Shown here piece by piece: positions 25,333 to 31,727 of a stretch of 46,430 nucleotides of DNA. Positions within the stretch are counted from its first letter, which is position 1. Every line of letters begins with the position of its first letter. Below the pieces are notes generated by a model. The model saw only the letters and a list, made by a program, of their open reading frames with translations. It did no database searches and had not been told where the DNA came from. This stretch comes from Oscillospiraceae bacterium (lineage in GTDB: Bacteria > Bacillota > Clostridia > UBA1212 > UBA1255), in NCBI GenBank assembly GCA_015069165.1, contig SVJD01000014.1, positions 1-46,430 on the forward strand, read 5' to 3'. The translations under genes and the position numbers were made by a program.

Positions 25333-26993
25333 GTGTTTGAATCTCCCTTCTTATCCTGCTGCTGTTTTAATGTGGCAAATCGGAGAAGCTGTTTTCTGGA
25401 GGATACACCGAGCTTGCCGTATATGTTTTTGTTATGGTACTTCATGGTATTTTCCTGAATGCCGAGAATCGTGGCAATTTCCTGCGCCGTCTTGCCTTCC
25501 AAATACAGCTCGTAGATGCGGGATTCGGTAGGCGTTAAGGTTTTCAAATTACAAATAAAGTAATCGTAGTCCTCCAGCACGATCTTCTTCTTTTGATCTT
25601 CGGTAAGCTGCAGGATCTCACTTTGTGCCAGCTCATATTTTTCAAGTGCCTTTTCGTAAGAGACCCTTGTTCGCTGTGCTTCTTCTTCTGCTGCCTGTTT
25701 GGCTGACTGAAGAATCTTCAACTGCTCTTCATAGGCAACATCTCTCTGTGCAAGATAATCAAAGAGGTCATCGATCTCACGAATCCTTATCTGGTCACCG
25801 TGCTCTCCGCTGTATTTTACTTGGTCGATCTTCTTAAGGATGGGAGAAACGTATTTTTTGCTAATAAACAGGCAGTAGGCAAGGGCAAACACAATGACGA
25901 ACAAGATAACCCCTGCCGTCTTCATTTGTCCTTCTCGAATTTGCGCGTTGTACTGACTTTCGGTCATCATGAGTGCAATGGTAAAGGTGTTACTACCAAG
26001 CTTGATGCTTTGTGTCTTGCCGATGCATTTTTCCGTTTCAAAGTCGAATACGGTAGCATCATTTCGATTTGAGAACCTTACAGAACCTGCACTTGACGCA
26101 TTATACCTATTGGAATTGAACTGCCCGGAGAAACCTTCCGGATTTTCGTCGAGAAGTGCTCCGACAAGCTGTCCCAGTTTACTGTCGTTTGCTTTCTTCG
26201 ATAGCTGAAAATACAAGTCATTCACTTCAAAACCGCAAACACCGATGATATGGTTTCTTGTATCCCGAACTGGTGTATATACATACCGCGCTCTTTCCCA
26301 GGTGTCGGGAATATCCACGGTAGGACTCAAAATGTAGTAAGTTTCTTTTGTGAATTCGGATTCACAGGAGTCAAAAAAGTCTGTGCGCATTTCGTTGCTC
26401 CATCCGCTGTGGAAGGTTAGATTTCCTTCCTTAGCTGTGGAAAAGGAGCCTCGGTACAAAGCAATATCGTTATTTACCGTGCTTTCGGAATACAGATTGA
26501 TGTATTTGAGGTAAATTCCGTTGTATAGCTGCGGGTCGGACTGACCGTTGACCGTGGTATCCAAAATATAGAATGCACCGCTGCATGGAGCAAGCTGCAT
26601 ATTCAGATAAACGGTGTTGTAAAGCTCAATCTGTAATGCCGAAAGAGCCTCGGCATTGTTTTTCAAATCTTCAAATGTAAGGTTGCTATCAACCAAAAAG
26701 CTTTCCACAGTTGCTTCAATTTGAACGGAGAAGGAAAGAGCATGTGCCGCAACCTCGTTGTAGTCGTGTTCAATGTAATCTGCGTAAGACAAAAGCTGGG
26801 TATCCAGTACCTCCATGACCCTTGCATTCGTTGGATTCATTACGCCAAACAGGTTCAAAAGAAGCAAGATCAAAGATATCACTAAGGCAATTGCCGAGAT
26901 AATGTACAGGACAAAACGTCTGCGCATGGATACGCCTTCTGCTTTAACCTGTTTAATGATGCTTGTGATATTGATTTTTTTGAGTCGTTTCAT
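25329..26993 (-). CDS. membrane one-component regulator: extracellular sensor, LuxR-type HTH
   Basis: A 554-residue protein read as membrane segment 1 (about 26-50), extracellular sensor of about 300 residues (52-356, Cache-like by layout and by length), membrane segment 2 (about 357-377), HAMP-like/coiled-coil region (about 385-470, EEEAQRTRVSYEKALEKYELAQ) and a C-terminal LuxR/FixJ-type HTH (about 485-541: LTPTESRIYELYLEGKTAQEIATILGIQENTMKYHNKNIYGKLGV). There is no kinase or receiver domain, so a signal outside the cell would have to pass through the membrane to the DNA-binding domain directly. ATG 26993 is 18 bases past the binding-protein stop; an internal ATG at 26927 with AGAAGG upstream would shorten it by 22 residues and is a real alternative. 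It is richer in G+C than the housekeeping genes. Confidence 0.75.
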   Translation of the reverse strand: MKRLKKINITSIIKQVKAEGVSMRRRFVLYIISAIALVISLILLLLNLFGVMNPTNARVMEVLDTQLLSYADYIEHDYNEVAAHALSFSVQIEATVESFLVDSNLTFEDLKNNAEALSALQIELYNTVYLNMQLAPCSGAFYILDTTVNGQSDPQLYNGIYLKYINLYSESTVNNDIALYRGSFSTAKEGNLTFHSGWSNEMRTDFFDSCESEFTKETYYILSPTVDIPDTWERARYVYTPVRDTRNHIIGVCGFEVNDLYFQLSKKANDSKLGQLVGALLDENPEGFSGQFNSNRYNASSAGSVRFSNRNDATVFDFETEKCIGKTQSIKLGSNTFTIALMMTESQYNAQIREGQMKTAGVILFVIVFALAYCLFISKKYVSPILKKIDQVKYSGEHGDQIRIREIDDLFDYLAQRDVAYEEQLKILQSAKQAAEEEAQRTRVSYEKALEKYELAQSEILQLTEDQKKKIVLEDYDYFICNLKTLTPTESRIYELYLEGKTAQEIATILGIQENTMKYHNKNIYGKLGVSSRKQLLRFATLKQQQDKKGDSNT

Positions 26994-27011
26994 GTCCGTC
27001 CATCACGCTCC

Positions 27012-28373
27012 TTACTCGGTCGACAGAGCCTTAAGCTCGGCGAGTGAGGCTTCGACAAGCTCGTTCAGTACCTCTGTGGGATCTTCACCTGCCGCTACCC
27101 GTTTTACATATTGATTGTGTGCGGATGACAAGACCGCCTTAACGTTCTTTTCAAAATCATGCTGGATATTTGAAGCACCGTCATAGAGAGGGAGTGCGTA
27201 GAAGGAATAGTTTTCCAGCATAGTGTCCACTGCTTGGTAAACGCTTCGGTAGCTTTCTTTTTCAATCGTATTAATGTCTTTGAACAAAGCATCAAAGGCT
27301 TCGGTGGTAACAGGAAGATAGCCGGCGTTGGTTACGAAATCTAAATTATGCTCTTTTTCGGTCAGCCATTTAGCGAAGATATATGCCGCCTGATTTTTGC
27401 GCTCATCGCTATTATTCACGGCAAAGAGACCGCCGCCACGGTAGATTACGCCAGCGGTATCGTGCGTGAAGGTAGGATACGGCAGAGCGATCGCCTCTAT
27501 GGCTTCGGTGGTATTGTCTGAATAAATCACCTCATCGGGCTGATACAGCACGTCTGCGGTAGAGCCGGTATTGGCAATGATCTCAATGGTCTTCCAACGT
27601 GCGGCAGCATAACCGTCCTCAAGACAAATGCCACCGTGAATGGCCGTCTTAGCTAAAGGAAACCAAATCATCTTGAAGGCATCATCGTCAAGGCGGAGAC
27701 GTCCGTTGCGGATAAGCTCGCTGTTGTAGGCTTTCATGCCCACATAGGCATAGTTATAGTAATCGTTAATCTGCATAAAGTGCTGACCATTTGACCAGTC
27801 ATAGTATTTCTGTGCCACATCAAATACGCGGTCAAAGGTATTTAGACTTTCAACGGAAACTCCGGTAGCGGTGCTGAAACGGTCAAACAGTGTTTTGTTG
27901 AGATAGAAAGTTTCCGCGGATTTCGCCACGGGAAGCATCAGCAGCTCCTCGCCAAAGTATCCCTCGGACAGAAAATCTTTTTGGAAAAGTAACAATTCCT
28001 TTTCAGAGAAATAATCATTCCAGGACAGAAGCCGTTCCTTGCCGATAAGCTCAACGACACGGGGATAGGCGCTAAAGAGATCAGGCATCGTATTGGCTCC
28101 CGGTTCTCCGTTTGCTGAAGCAGATAACGCCTTGTCAATCGCCGAGGAGCTGGTAACCGACTCCACATTGATGGTGATACCTTTTTCTTTTCCGACCGTT
28201 CGGTTGAATTCGTTAATCACATCGTTTAGCGGCGATTTGGTTTGGCTGCCGTAAACATGCCACATGGTCAATATGACCGGATTTTCAGGACTGAGTGCTG
28301 TGCTGTTTTGCCCACATCCGGAAAAACAAGTAATCAGGATTACAAAACATAATAAGATTGCGATTCTTTTCAT
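27012..28373 (-). CDS. family 1 extracellular solute-binding lipoprotein
   Basis: A 453-residue sugar-type ABC binding protein. The signal peptide ends in a lipobox with SGC (lipidated cysteine near residue 18-20). The fold landmarks are PVILTMWHVYG, INVESVTSS, YPRVVELIGKERLLSWNDYF, VYRGGGLFAVNN and EKEHNLDFVTNAGYLPVTTEAFD, as in glycerol-phosphate/maltose-type binding proteins. ATG 28373 follows GGAAGGTGG; the in-frame extension upstream (14 residues) is rejected. No ABC permease or ATPase lies nearby. Instead it heads an operon with a membrane LuxR-type regulator and an XRE protein, which suggests it presents a ligand to the sensor rather than to a transporter. That role is inferred. Confidence 0.8.
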   Translation of the reverse strand: MKRIAILLCFVILITCFSGCGQNSTALSPENPVILTMWHVYGSQTKSPLNDVINEFNRTVGKEKGITINVESVTSSSAIDKALSASANGEPGANTMPDLFSAYPRVVELIGKERLLSWNDYFSEKELLLFQKDFLSEGYFGEELLMLPVAKSAETFYLNKTLFDRFSTATGVSVESLNTFDRVFDVAQKYYDWSNGQHFMQINDYYNYAYVGMKAYNSELIRNGRLRLDDDAFKMIWFPLAKTAIHGGICLEDGYAAARWKTIEIIANTGSTADVLYQPDEVIYSDNTTEAIEAIALPYPTFTHDTAGVIYRGGGLFAVNNSDERKNQAAYIFAKWLTEKEHNLDFVTNAGYLPVTTEAFDALFKDINTIEKESYRSVYQAVDTMLENYSFYALPLYDGASNIQHDFEKNVKAVLSSAHNQYVKRVAAGEDPTEVLNELVEASLAELKALSTE

Positions 28374-28396
28374 AGTGCCACCTTCCAATACGGATT

Positions 28397-28470
28397 TTCC
28401 TACCCGAATTCCCACCCTTTTGAAAAATATTTTTGCCGTTCCTACCCTTTTTGGTCTTTTGGGGTAGGGT
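28397..28470 (-). promoter_or_regulatory. cluster of GGGTAGGAA-like boxes upstream of the solute-binding gene
   Basis: On the minus strand the leader holds GGGTAGGAA (28405-28397), GGGTGGGAA (28417-28409) and GGGTAGGAA (28447-28439), with starts 12 and 30 bp apart. On the plus strand GGGTAGG occurs at 28462-28468, forming a 7-bp inverted repeat with the box at 28441-28447. AT-rich TATAAT-like sequence lies at 28493-28498 on the minus strand but has no good -35, as expected of an activated promoter. Likely operators for one of the two regulators of the operon; this is inferred. Confidence 0.5.
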
Positions 28471-28550
28471 CAAAAAAGCAGAAATCCTTATAATTATAAT
28501 TGCAAGGTTATCGAAGGAGGGTATAGATCTTGCCTTTGTCACGAAATTGA

Positions 28551-28626
28551 TAAAGGGGTACCCCTTTATGTAGGAACGGTGTTCCTACATAAAGAACTCT
28601 GTCAACGCGCCAACGAAACACAGAGT
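28551..28626. repeat. three successive inverted repeats between the divergent operons
   Basis: First, the perfect 18-bp palindrome TAAAGGGGTACCCCTTTA at 28551-28568. Second, TGTAGGAAC (28569-28577) and GTTCCTACA (28581-28589) around GGT. Third, ACTCTGT (28596-28602) and ACAGAGT (28620-28626) around 17 bases. The second shares TAGGAACGG with the box at 28436-28447 on the other strand. A fourth small one, GAGTC-AA-GACTC, is at 28668-28679. No run of T follows the first two, so an operator or a remnant of a mobile end is more likely than a terminator. Together with the boxes above, this is what fills 28374-28749. Confidence 0.6.
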
Positions 28627-28749
28627 CCGCCCCATTAATTTTTATTTTATATCATAAAATTTTGATTGAGTCAAGACTCTGCAGCCTTTGTAAAAAATGT
28701 TGTAGATTTCTTTAATCATGGAATTGACCGAAAAGAAGGGAGCGAAGTT

Positions 28750-29124
28750 ATGCCCGAAAGGAAGACGGCAACGCACAAGGTGCTTGCGGATGGTGGCGGC
28801 TACCGATTCATGTTTTACTGTGATCTGTCCGGCGCTCATATATGCACCACGAAGGAAATCTATTACGGGGATACGCAGGAAGAAGCCCTGAAGTCTGCCT
28901 GGCAGGCGGAAGGCCGAAGTCACTTCAATCAGTGTCGCAAATGCGGCAAATGGGTCAGCCTTGCTATGTACAATGTTGACGTCTTGGAATGTGTGGAGTG
29001 TGCCCCCTTTGAAGCTGAAGCAAAGTTCTGCAAAAGCTGCGGCGCGAAGATCGAGGAGCCTACAAAGCCATGCCCCAAGTGTGGCAAGCCTCTCACGTAT
29101 TCTGGGAAGGAGTGGAGCAAATGA
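28750..29124 (+). CDS. zinc-ribbon protein, unknown function
   Basis: A 124-residue cytoplasmic protein. Residues 1-55 are a non-cysteine domain (HKVLADGGGYRFMFYCDLSGAHICTTKEIY). The rest carries two cysteine-pair modules: CRKCGKW...CVECAP and FCKSCGAKI...CPKCGKPL; the second is a standard zinc ribbon. ATG 28750 with AAGGG upstream is preferred; the frame stays open to a TTG at 28666 but that part has no binding site. It overlaps the next frame by ATGA at 29121-29124, so it is coupled to the cysteine-rich gene. Function unknown; metal binding is all that the sequence supports. Confidence 0.65.
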   Translation: MPERKTATHKVLADGGGYRFMFYCDLSGAHICTTKEIYYGDTQEEALKSAWQAEGRSHFNQCRKCGKWVSLAMYNVDVLECVECAPFEAEAKFCKSCGAKIEEPTKPCPKCGKPLTYSGKEWSK

Positions 29125-29202
29125 GTCCGACTGAAAAACTAAGATACAGAAACATGGAGGACTATGGGTTCGGCCCCAACGTGATGAAGAAAACCAAGGT
29201 CT
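29121..29202 (+). pseudogene. N-terminal piece of the cysteine-rich gene, out of frame
   Basis: ATG 29121 overlaps the preceding stop (ATGA) and has AAGGAG 8 bases upstream, so translation very probably begins here. The frame reads MSPTEKLRYRNMEDYGFG and on to KTKV, then would end at 29255 in a sequence unlike any repeat. The cysteine-rich frame runs one base later. Removing one T near 29202 would give KVVQQWCEEC, exactly like VVQQWCEEC of the later repeat. I therefore read this as the true N-terminus separated by a 1-base insertion (a mutation or a sequencing error). The joined product would be 265 residues. Confidence 0.5.
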
Positions 29203-29919
29203 GTGCAGCAATGGTGCGAGGAGTGCGGTATGTGCGCCGATTGCGTCATCATTGACGAAGAATGCTCCACCACTCACGGGGCGATTCTTTGTGAAGAATG
29301 CGCCGCGGACAAAGGCACCCACTGTCCCGGCTGCGACCAATGCTATTTTGAAGTCCAGAACTGGTGCGAGGAATGTATGCTTTGCGCCGATTGCGTGGAC
29401 ATGGATGTAGAATGCTCCAGTGTTCACGGTTTGCGCCTTTGTGAAGAATGCGCCGCGGACAAAGATACCCATTGCCCCGGCTGCAGTCAATGCTATTTTG
29501 AAGTGCAAAACTGGTGCGAGGAATGTATGCTTTGCGCCGATTGCGTGGACATGGATGTAGAATGCTCCAGTGTTCACGGTTTGCGCCTTTGTGAAGAATG
29601 CGCCGCGGACAAAGGCACCCACTGCCCAAACTGTGACCAATGCTATTTTGTTGTGCAGCAATGGTGCGAGGAGTGCGGACAGTGCGTAGATTGTTGTCCT
29701 GCCTGTAACTACTGCTGTGAGGAGTGGGGCGACATCATCTGCATGGAGTGTGCCATAGACAACGGTATGCACTGCCCCGATTGTTCGGGATGTTACGGTG
29801 AGTGTGGCGGAGAGTTCTGCCTGGAATGTGGCATTTGCGGAAACTGCGCCGAGATCAATCCCAAGCGGCAAAGTTCGCTTTGCCGTTTTGGAGAGAGTAT
29901 AGAAAGCAAGGAGTTTTAA
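29203..29919 (+). CDS. cysteine-rich tandem-repeat protein
   Basis: A 238-residue frame starting at GTG 29203, which has only a poor binding site; it probably belongs with the piece beginning at 29121. The protein is three near-identical 50-residue units plus a divergent fourth and a short tail. Each unit has ten cysteines and two histidines in the order WCEECxxCADC, x6, C, HG, LCEECAADK, THCPxCxQCYF. The spacing (CxxC pairs with histidines) is that of zinc-binding modules and not of disulphide-rich secreted proteins; there is no signal peptide. The regular E/D between CxxC pairs makes it strongly acidic. It could store or sense metal or bind partners; no family recognised. The gene is followed 3 bases later by the membrane protein gene. 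Confidence 0.68.
   Translation: MQQWCEECGMCADCVIIDEECSTTHGAILCEECAADKGTHCPGCDQCYFEVQNWCEECMLCADCVDMDVECSSVHGLRLCEECAADKDTHCPGCSQCYFEVQNWCEECMLCADCVDMDVECSSVHGLRLCEECAADKGTHCPNCDQCYFVVQQWCEECGQCVDCCPACNYCCEEWGDIICMECAIDNGMHCPDCSGCYGECGGEFCLECGICGNCAEINPKRQSSLCRFGESIESKEF
29211..29700 (+). repeat. 150-bp in-frame tandem repeat, three full copies plus one divergent
   Basis: Units start at 29211, 29361, 29511 and 29661, a period of exactly 150 bases (50 codons). Copies 2 and 3 are identical over their first 104 bases (29361-29464 and 29511-29614), so the last duplication is recent; copy 1 differs at many third positions and copy 4 only keeps the start. The repeat also makes a long antisense frame that is not a gene. 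Confidence 0.9.
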
Positions 29920-29922
29920 TCA

Positions 29923-30456
29923 GTGAACGACAAAGATAAAGAATACAACGAATTCTTAGAAATATGTAACAAAGGCAATGAAAACAACCCAACACAAAGG
30001 CAATCTGCACCACAGGCTCGAACAACAGCTCGTCCGGGAAGATACTTATCTCTTAAACGGATGAGTGCAAAAAAACGCAAAGCACGCCGGCGTAAAATTG
30101 CTGTTGTATCTGTTTTAGCTCTTACCGTGTTGGTTTTGATTATTGTTTTGATTTGTAAGAGCTGCGCCGGTGGAAATTATGATAATGCGGACCTTTCCGG
30201 CTTATGGCACTATGACCAATATACCGAGTATGAGTTTGACGGCGAGGGTAAGGGTTGTATGTGCCTCGACGGTAGCAATCACTTTGAATTTACATACAAA
30301 GCAGAGAATAGTACTCTGTATCTTGATTTTGCTTTGGACTACGTTACCGATTGCCAATACACCTATACAGTTGCTGGGGACAAGTTGACGTTGATCGGTG
30401 GCAAAGGCACCGCCGAGGTTGGTAAGGTATATGAGCTGACATTGGTAAAAGAGTAA
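29923..30456 (+). CDS. single-pass membrane protein with small beta-sheet domain (DUF5640-like)
   Basis: A 177-residue protein: a hydrophilic N-terminus (about 1-45), a strongly basic stretch (KRMSAKKRKARRRK), one membrane segment (about 59-80, VVSVLALTVLVLIIVLIC), and a C-terminal domain of about 90 residues with the pattern LSGLWHYDQYTEYEFDGEGKG...TLYLDF...YTYTVAGDKLTLIGG. This lipocalin-like pattern is seen in small domains (DUF5640 type) of clostridial surface proteins. The basic flank predicts the N-terminus inside and the domain outside. GTG 29923 follows AAGGAG and starts 3 bases after the previous stop, so it is the third gene of the operon. Function unknown. Confidence 0.65.
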   Translation: MNDKDKEYNEFLEICNKGNENNPTQRQSAPQARTTARPGRYLSLKRMSAKKRKARRRKIAVVSVLALTVLVLIIVLICKSCAGGNYDNADLSGLWHYDQYTEYEFDGEGKGCMCLDGSNHFEFTYKAENSTLYLDFALDYVTDCQYTYTVAGDKLTLIGGKGTAEVGKVYELTLVKE

Positions 30457-30539
30457 TAGTAGGTGTCGCATTCTATGAGAAAAATAATTTGTTTATTGAC
30501 GAAAATTTTTCAAAAATTCTCATAACACGATATAACACA

Positions 30540-30574
30540 GCACGTCCGGCAGTAATGTCGGACGTGCATTTTCG
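30540..30574 (+). terminator. stem-loop after the cysteine-rich operon
   Basis: GCACGTCCGGC (30540-30550) pairs with GTCGGACGTGC (30557-30567), with one G-T pair, followed by ATTTTCG. It is a plausible terminator for the operon ending at 30456. An 8-bp inverted repeat TATGAGAA/TTCTCATA (30474-30481, 30517-30524) precedes it. Confidence 0.6.
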
Positions 30575-30585
30575 TCATAGATTTA

Positions 30586-30663
30586 GTTGAGGTTATTCGC
30601 TTTGGAGCTGAAAATATTATTACCACCAGTGATGGTATCAACCTGCCCGAAGACGAGATCTGA
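30586..30663 (+). pseudogene. possible C-terminal remnant of a small peptide gene
   Basis: The frame reads VEVIRFGAENIITTSDG followed by INLPEDEI and a stop at 30661-30663. From memory this matches the C-terminal half of short clostridial peptides of the type K-Y-x-x-P-x-VEVI-x-F-x-x-E-D-I-I-T-T-S-G; the N-terminal half and a start codon are missing, with the preceding hairpin in its place. If right, it is a decayed gene. Confidence 0.3.
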
Positions 30664-30667
30664 TCAC

Positions 30668-30713
30668 AAATGAGAAATACACCACGTTTATCGCGGTGTA
30701 TTTCTCATTTTTA
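30668..30713 (+). terminator. strong stem-loop in the gap before trxB
   Basis: A perfect 16-bp inverted repeat: AAATGAGAAATACACC (30668-30683) and GGTGTATTTCTCATTT (30695-30710) followed by TTTAAA. It has the form of a bidirectional terminator directly downstream of the peptide remnant, so it is probably the remnant's old terminator. With the two neighbouring hairpins it accounts for 30457-30824. Confidence 0.65.
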
Positions 30714-30753
30714 AATGGTGAACAATCTGACTTTTAAATCAAAAATAAAAGCA

Positions 30754-30787
30754 AAACGGCCGAGGATTTGTTTCCTCGACCGTTTTC
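30754..30787. terminator. terminator of the nrdG-nrdD-trxB operon
   Basis: AAAACGGCCGAGGA pairs with TCCTCGACCGTTTT (one mismatch) around a short TTTGTT loop, followed on the plus strand by CTTTAATTAA. It lies 38 bases past the trxB stop. It resembles the hairpin at 25078-25109 in stem and loop (both contain GGATTTGTTT or GGGATTTGTTT). Confidence 0.65.
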
Positions 30788-30824
30788 TTTAATTAATGGA
30801 TGTGTATAAATAAATAAGGTGCTA

Positions 30825-31727
30825 CTAATTTAAATAATCCACAGCAGCCAATGCCGCAGAAGAACCATCAGCAAGAGCCGTTGTAAGTTGCCTGACTTTC
30901 TTTTGCCTGCAATCGCCGGCAACAAAAACACCGGGGCAGGATGTGTGACATTTTTCGTCTGAAATTACATATCCGTCATTATCAAGCTCTATAATATCAG
31001 CAAAAATTTTATTCTCCGGAATTCTTCCTATTGCTTCAAAAAGTACATCACAGTTAACTTCCTTTGTTGTTGAAGAATTCTTGTCGGTCAAAATAAGTCC
31101 TTCAAGTCTGTCAGCACCTTTAAAAGCACTGATAACAGAATTTGTATGAAGTATTATATTATTCTTGTTTTTAACATTTTCAACCAAAGAAGACTCTGCA
31201 CGGAAAGTATCCCTTCTGTGTATAAGGTGTACTGTTTTGCAAATCTCCGACAAGTAAAGGGCTTCTTGCAATGCGGAATTTCCACCGCCTACAATCGCGG
31301 CAGTTTTATCTTTATAAAAAGGTCCGTCGCAAACGGCACAAAAAGAAATACCTTTTCCGAAATAATTTTCTTCACTTTCAACACCGAGATTTCTGTGTTT
31401 TACACCTACAGCAATAATAACAGTTTTAGACGAAACAGGACCGCTTTCTGTAATTACATCGAAGTAACCGTCCTTTTTTACAATGCCGCCAACACGAGTT
31501 ACATCTATATCTGCGCCGAAATCAGTGACTTGAGAAAGTAATTTATCAGCAAAATCACCGCCGTCCATATTTGGAATGCCCGGGTAATTTTCAACATTGG
31601 GGGCAGATGCAATCTGCCCGCCAAATGAATCTGATTCTAATAGCAAAACGCTTTTTCCTGAACGCAAGAGGTACAGAGCAGCCGTCATTCCGGCCGGGCC
31701 TGCGCCAACGATGATTGAATCATACAT
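30825..31727 (-). CDS. trxB: thioredoxin reductase
   Basis: A 300-residue cytoplasmic flavoprotein that passes electrons from NADPH through FAD and a CxxC pair to thioredoxin-like proteins. FAD site: VGAGPAGMTAALYLLRSG at residues 7-24; redox pair Cys130 and Cys133 in SFCAVCDGPFY; NAD(P) site IVGGGNSALQEALYL; C-terminal FVAGDCRQ, the second FAD motif. Its ATG shares one base with the nrdD stop (TAATG), so the two are tightly coupled. Because NrdD here carries its own redoxin domain, this enzyme is the likely source of its electrons. Confidence 0.92.
   Translation of the reverse strand: MYDSIIVGAGPAGMTAALYLLRSGKSVLLLESDSFGGQIASAPNVENYPGIPNMDGGDFADKLLSQVTDFGADIDVTRVGGIVKKDGYFDVITESGPVSSKTVIIAVGVKHRNLGVESEENYFGKGISFCAVCDGPFYKDKTAAIVGGGNSALQEALYLSEICKTVHLIHRRDTFRAESSLVENVKNKNNIILHTNSVISAFKGADRLEGLILTDKNSSTTKEVNCDVLFEAIGRIPENKIFADIIELDNDGYVISDEKCHTSCPGVFVAGDCRQKKVRQLTTALADGSSAALAAVDYLN

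Noticed and set aside
28642-29871. Long antisense reading frame of 409 codons
   Set aside because: It is the mirror of the cysteine-rich repeat gene; the repeat and the high TGC/GAA content remove stop codons on the other strand. It has no ribosome binding site and reads as low-complexity repeats.
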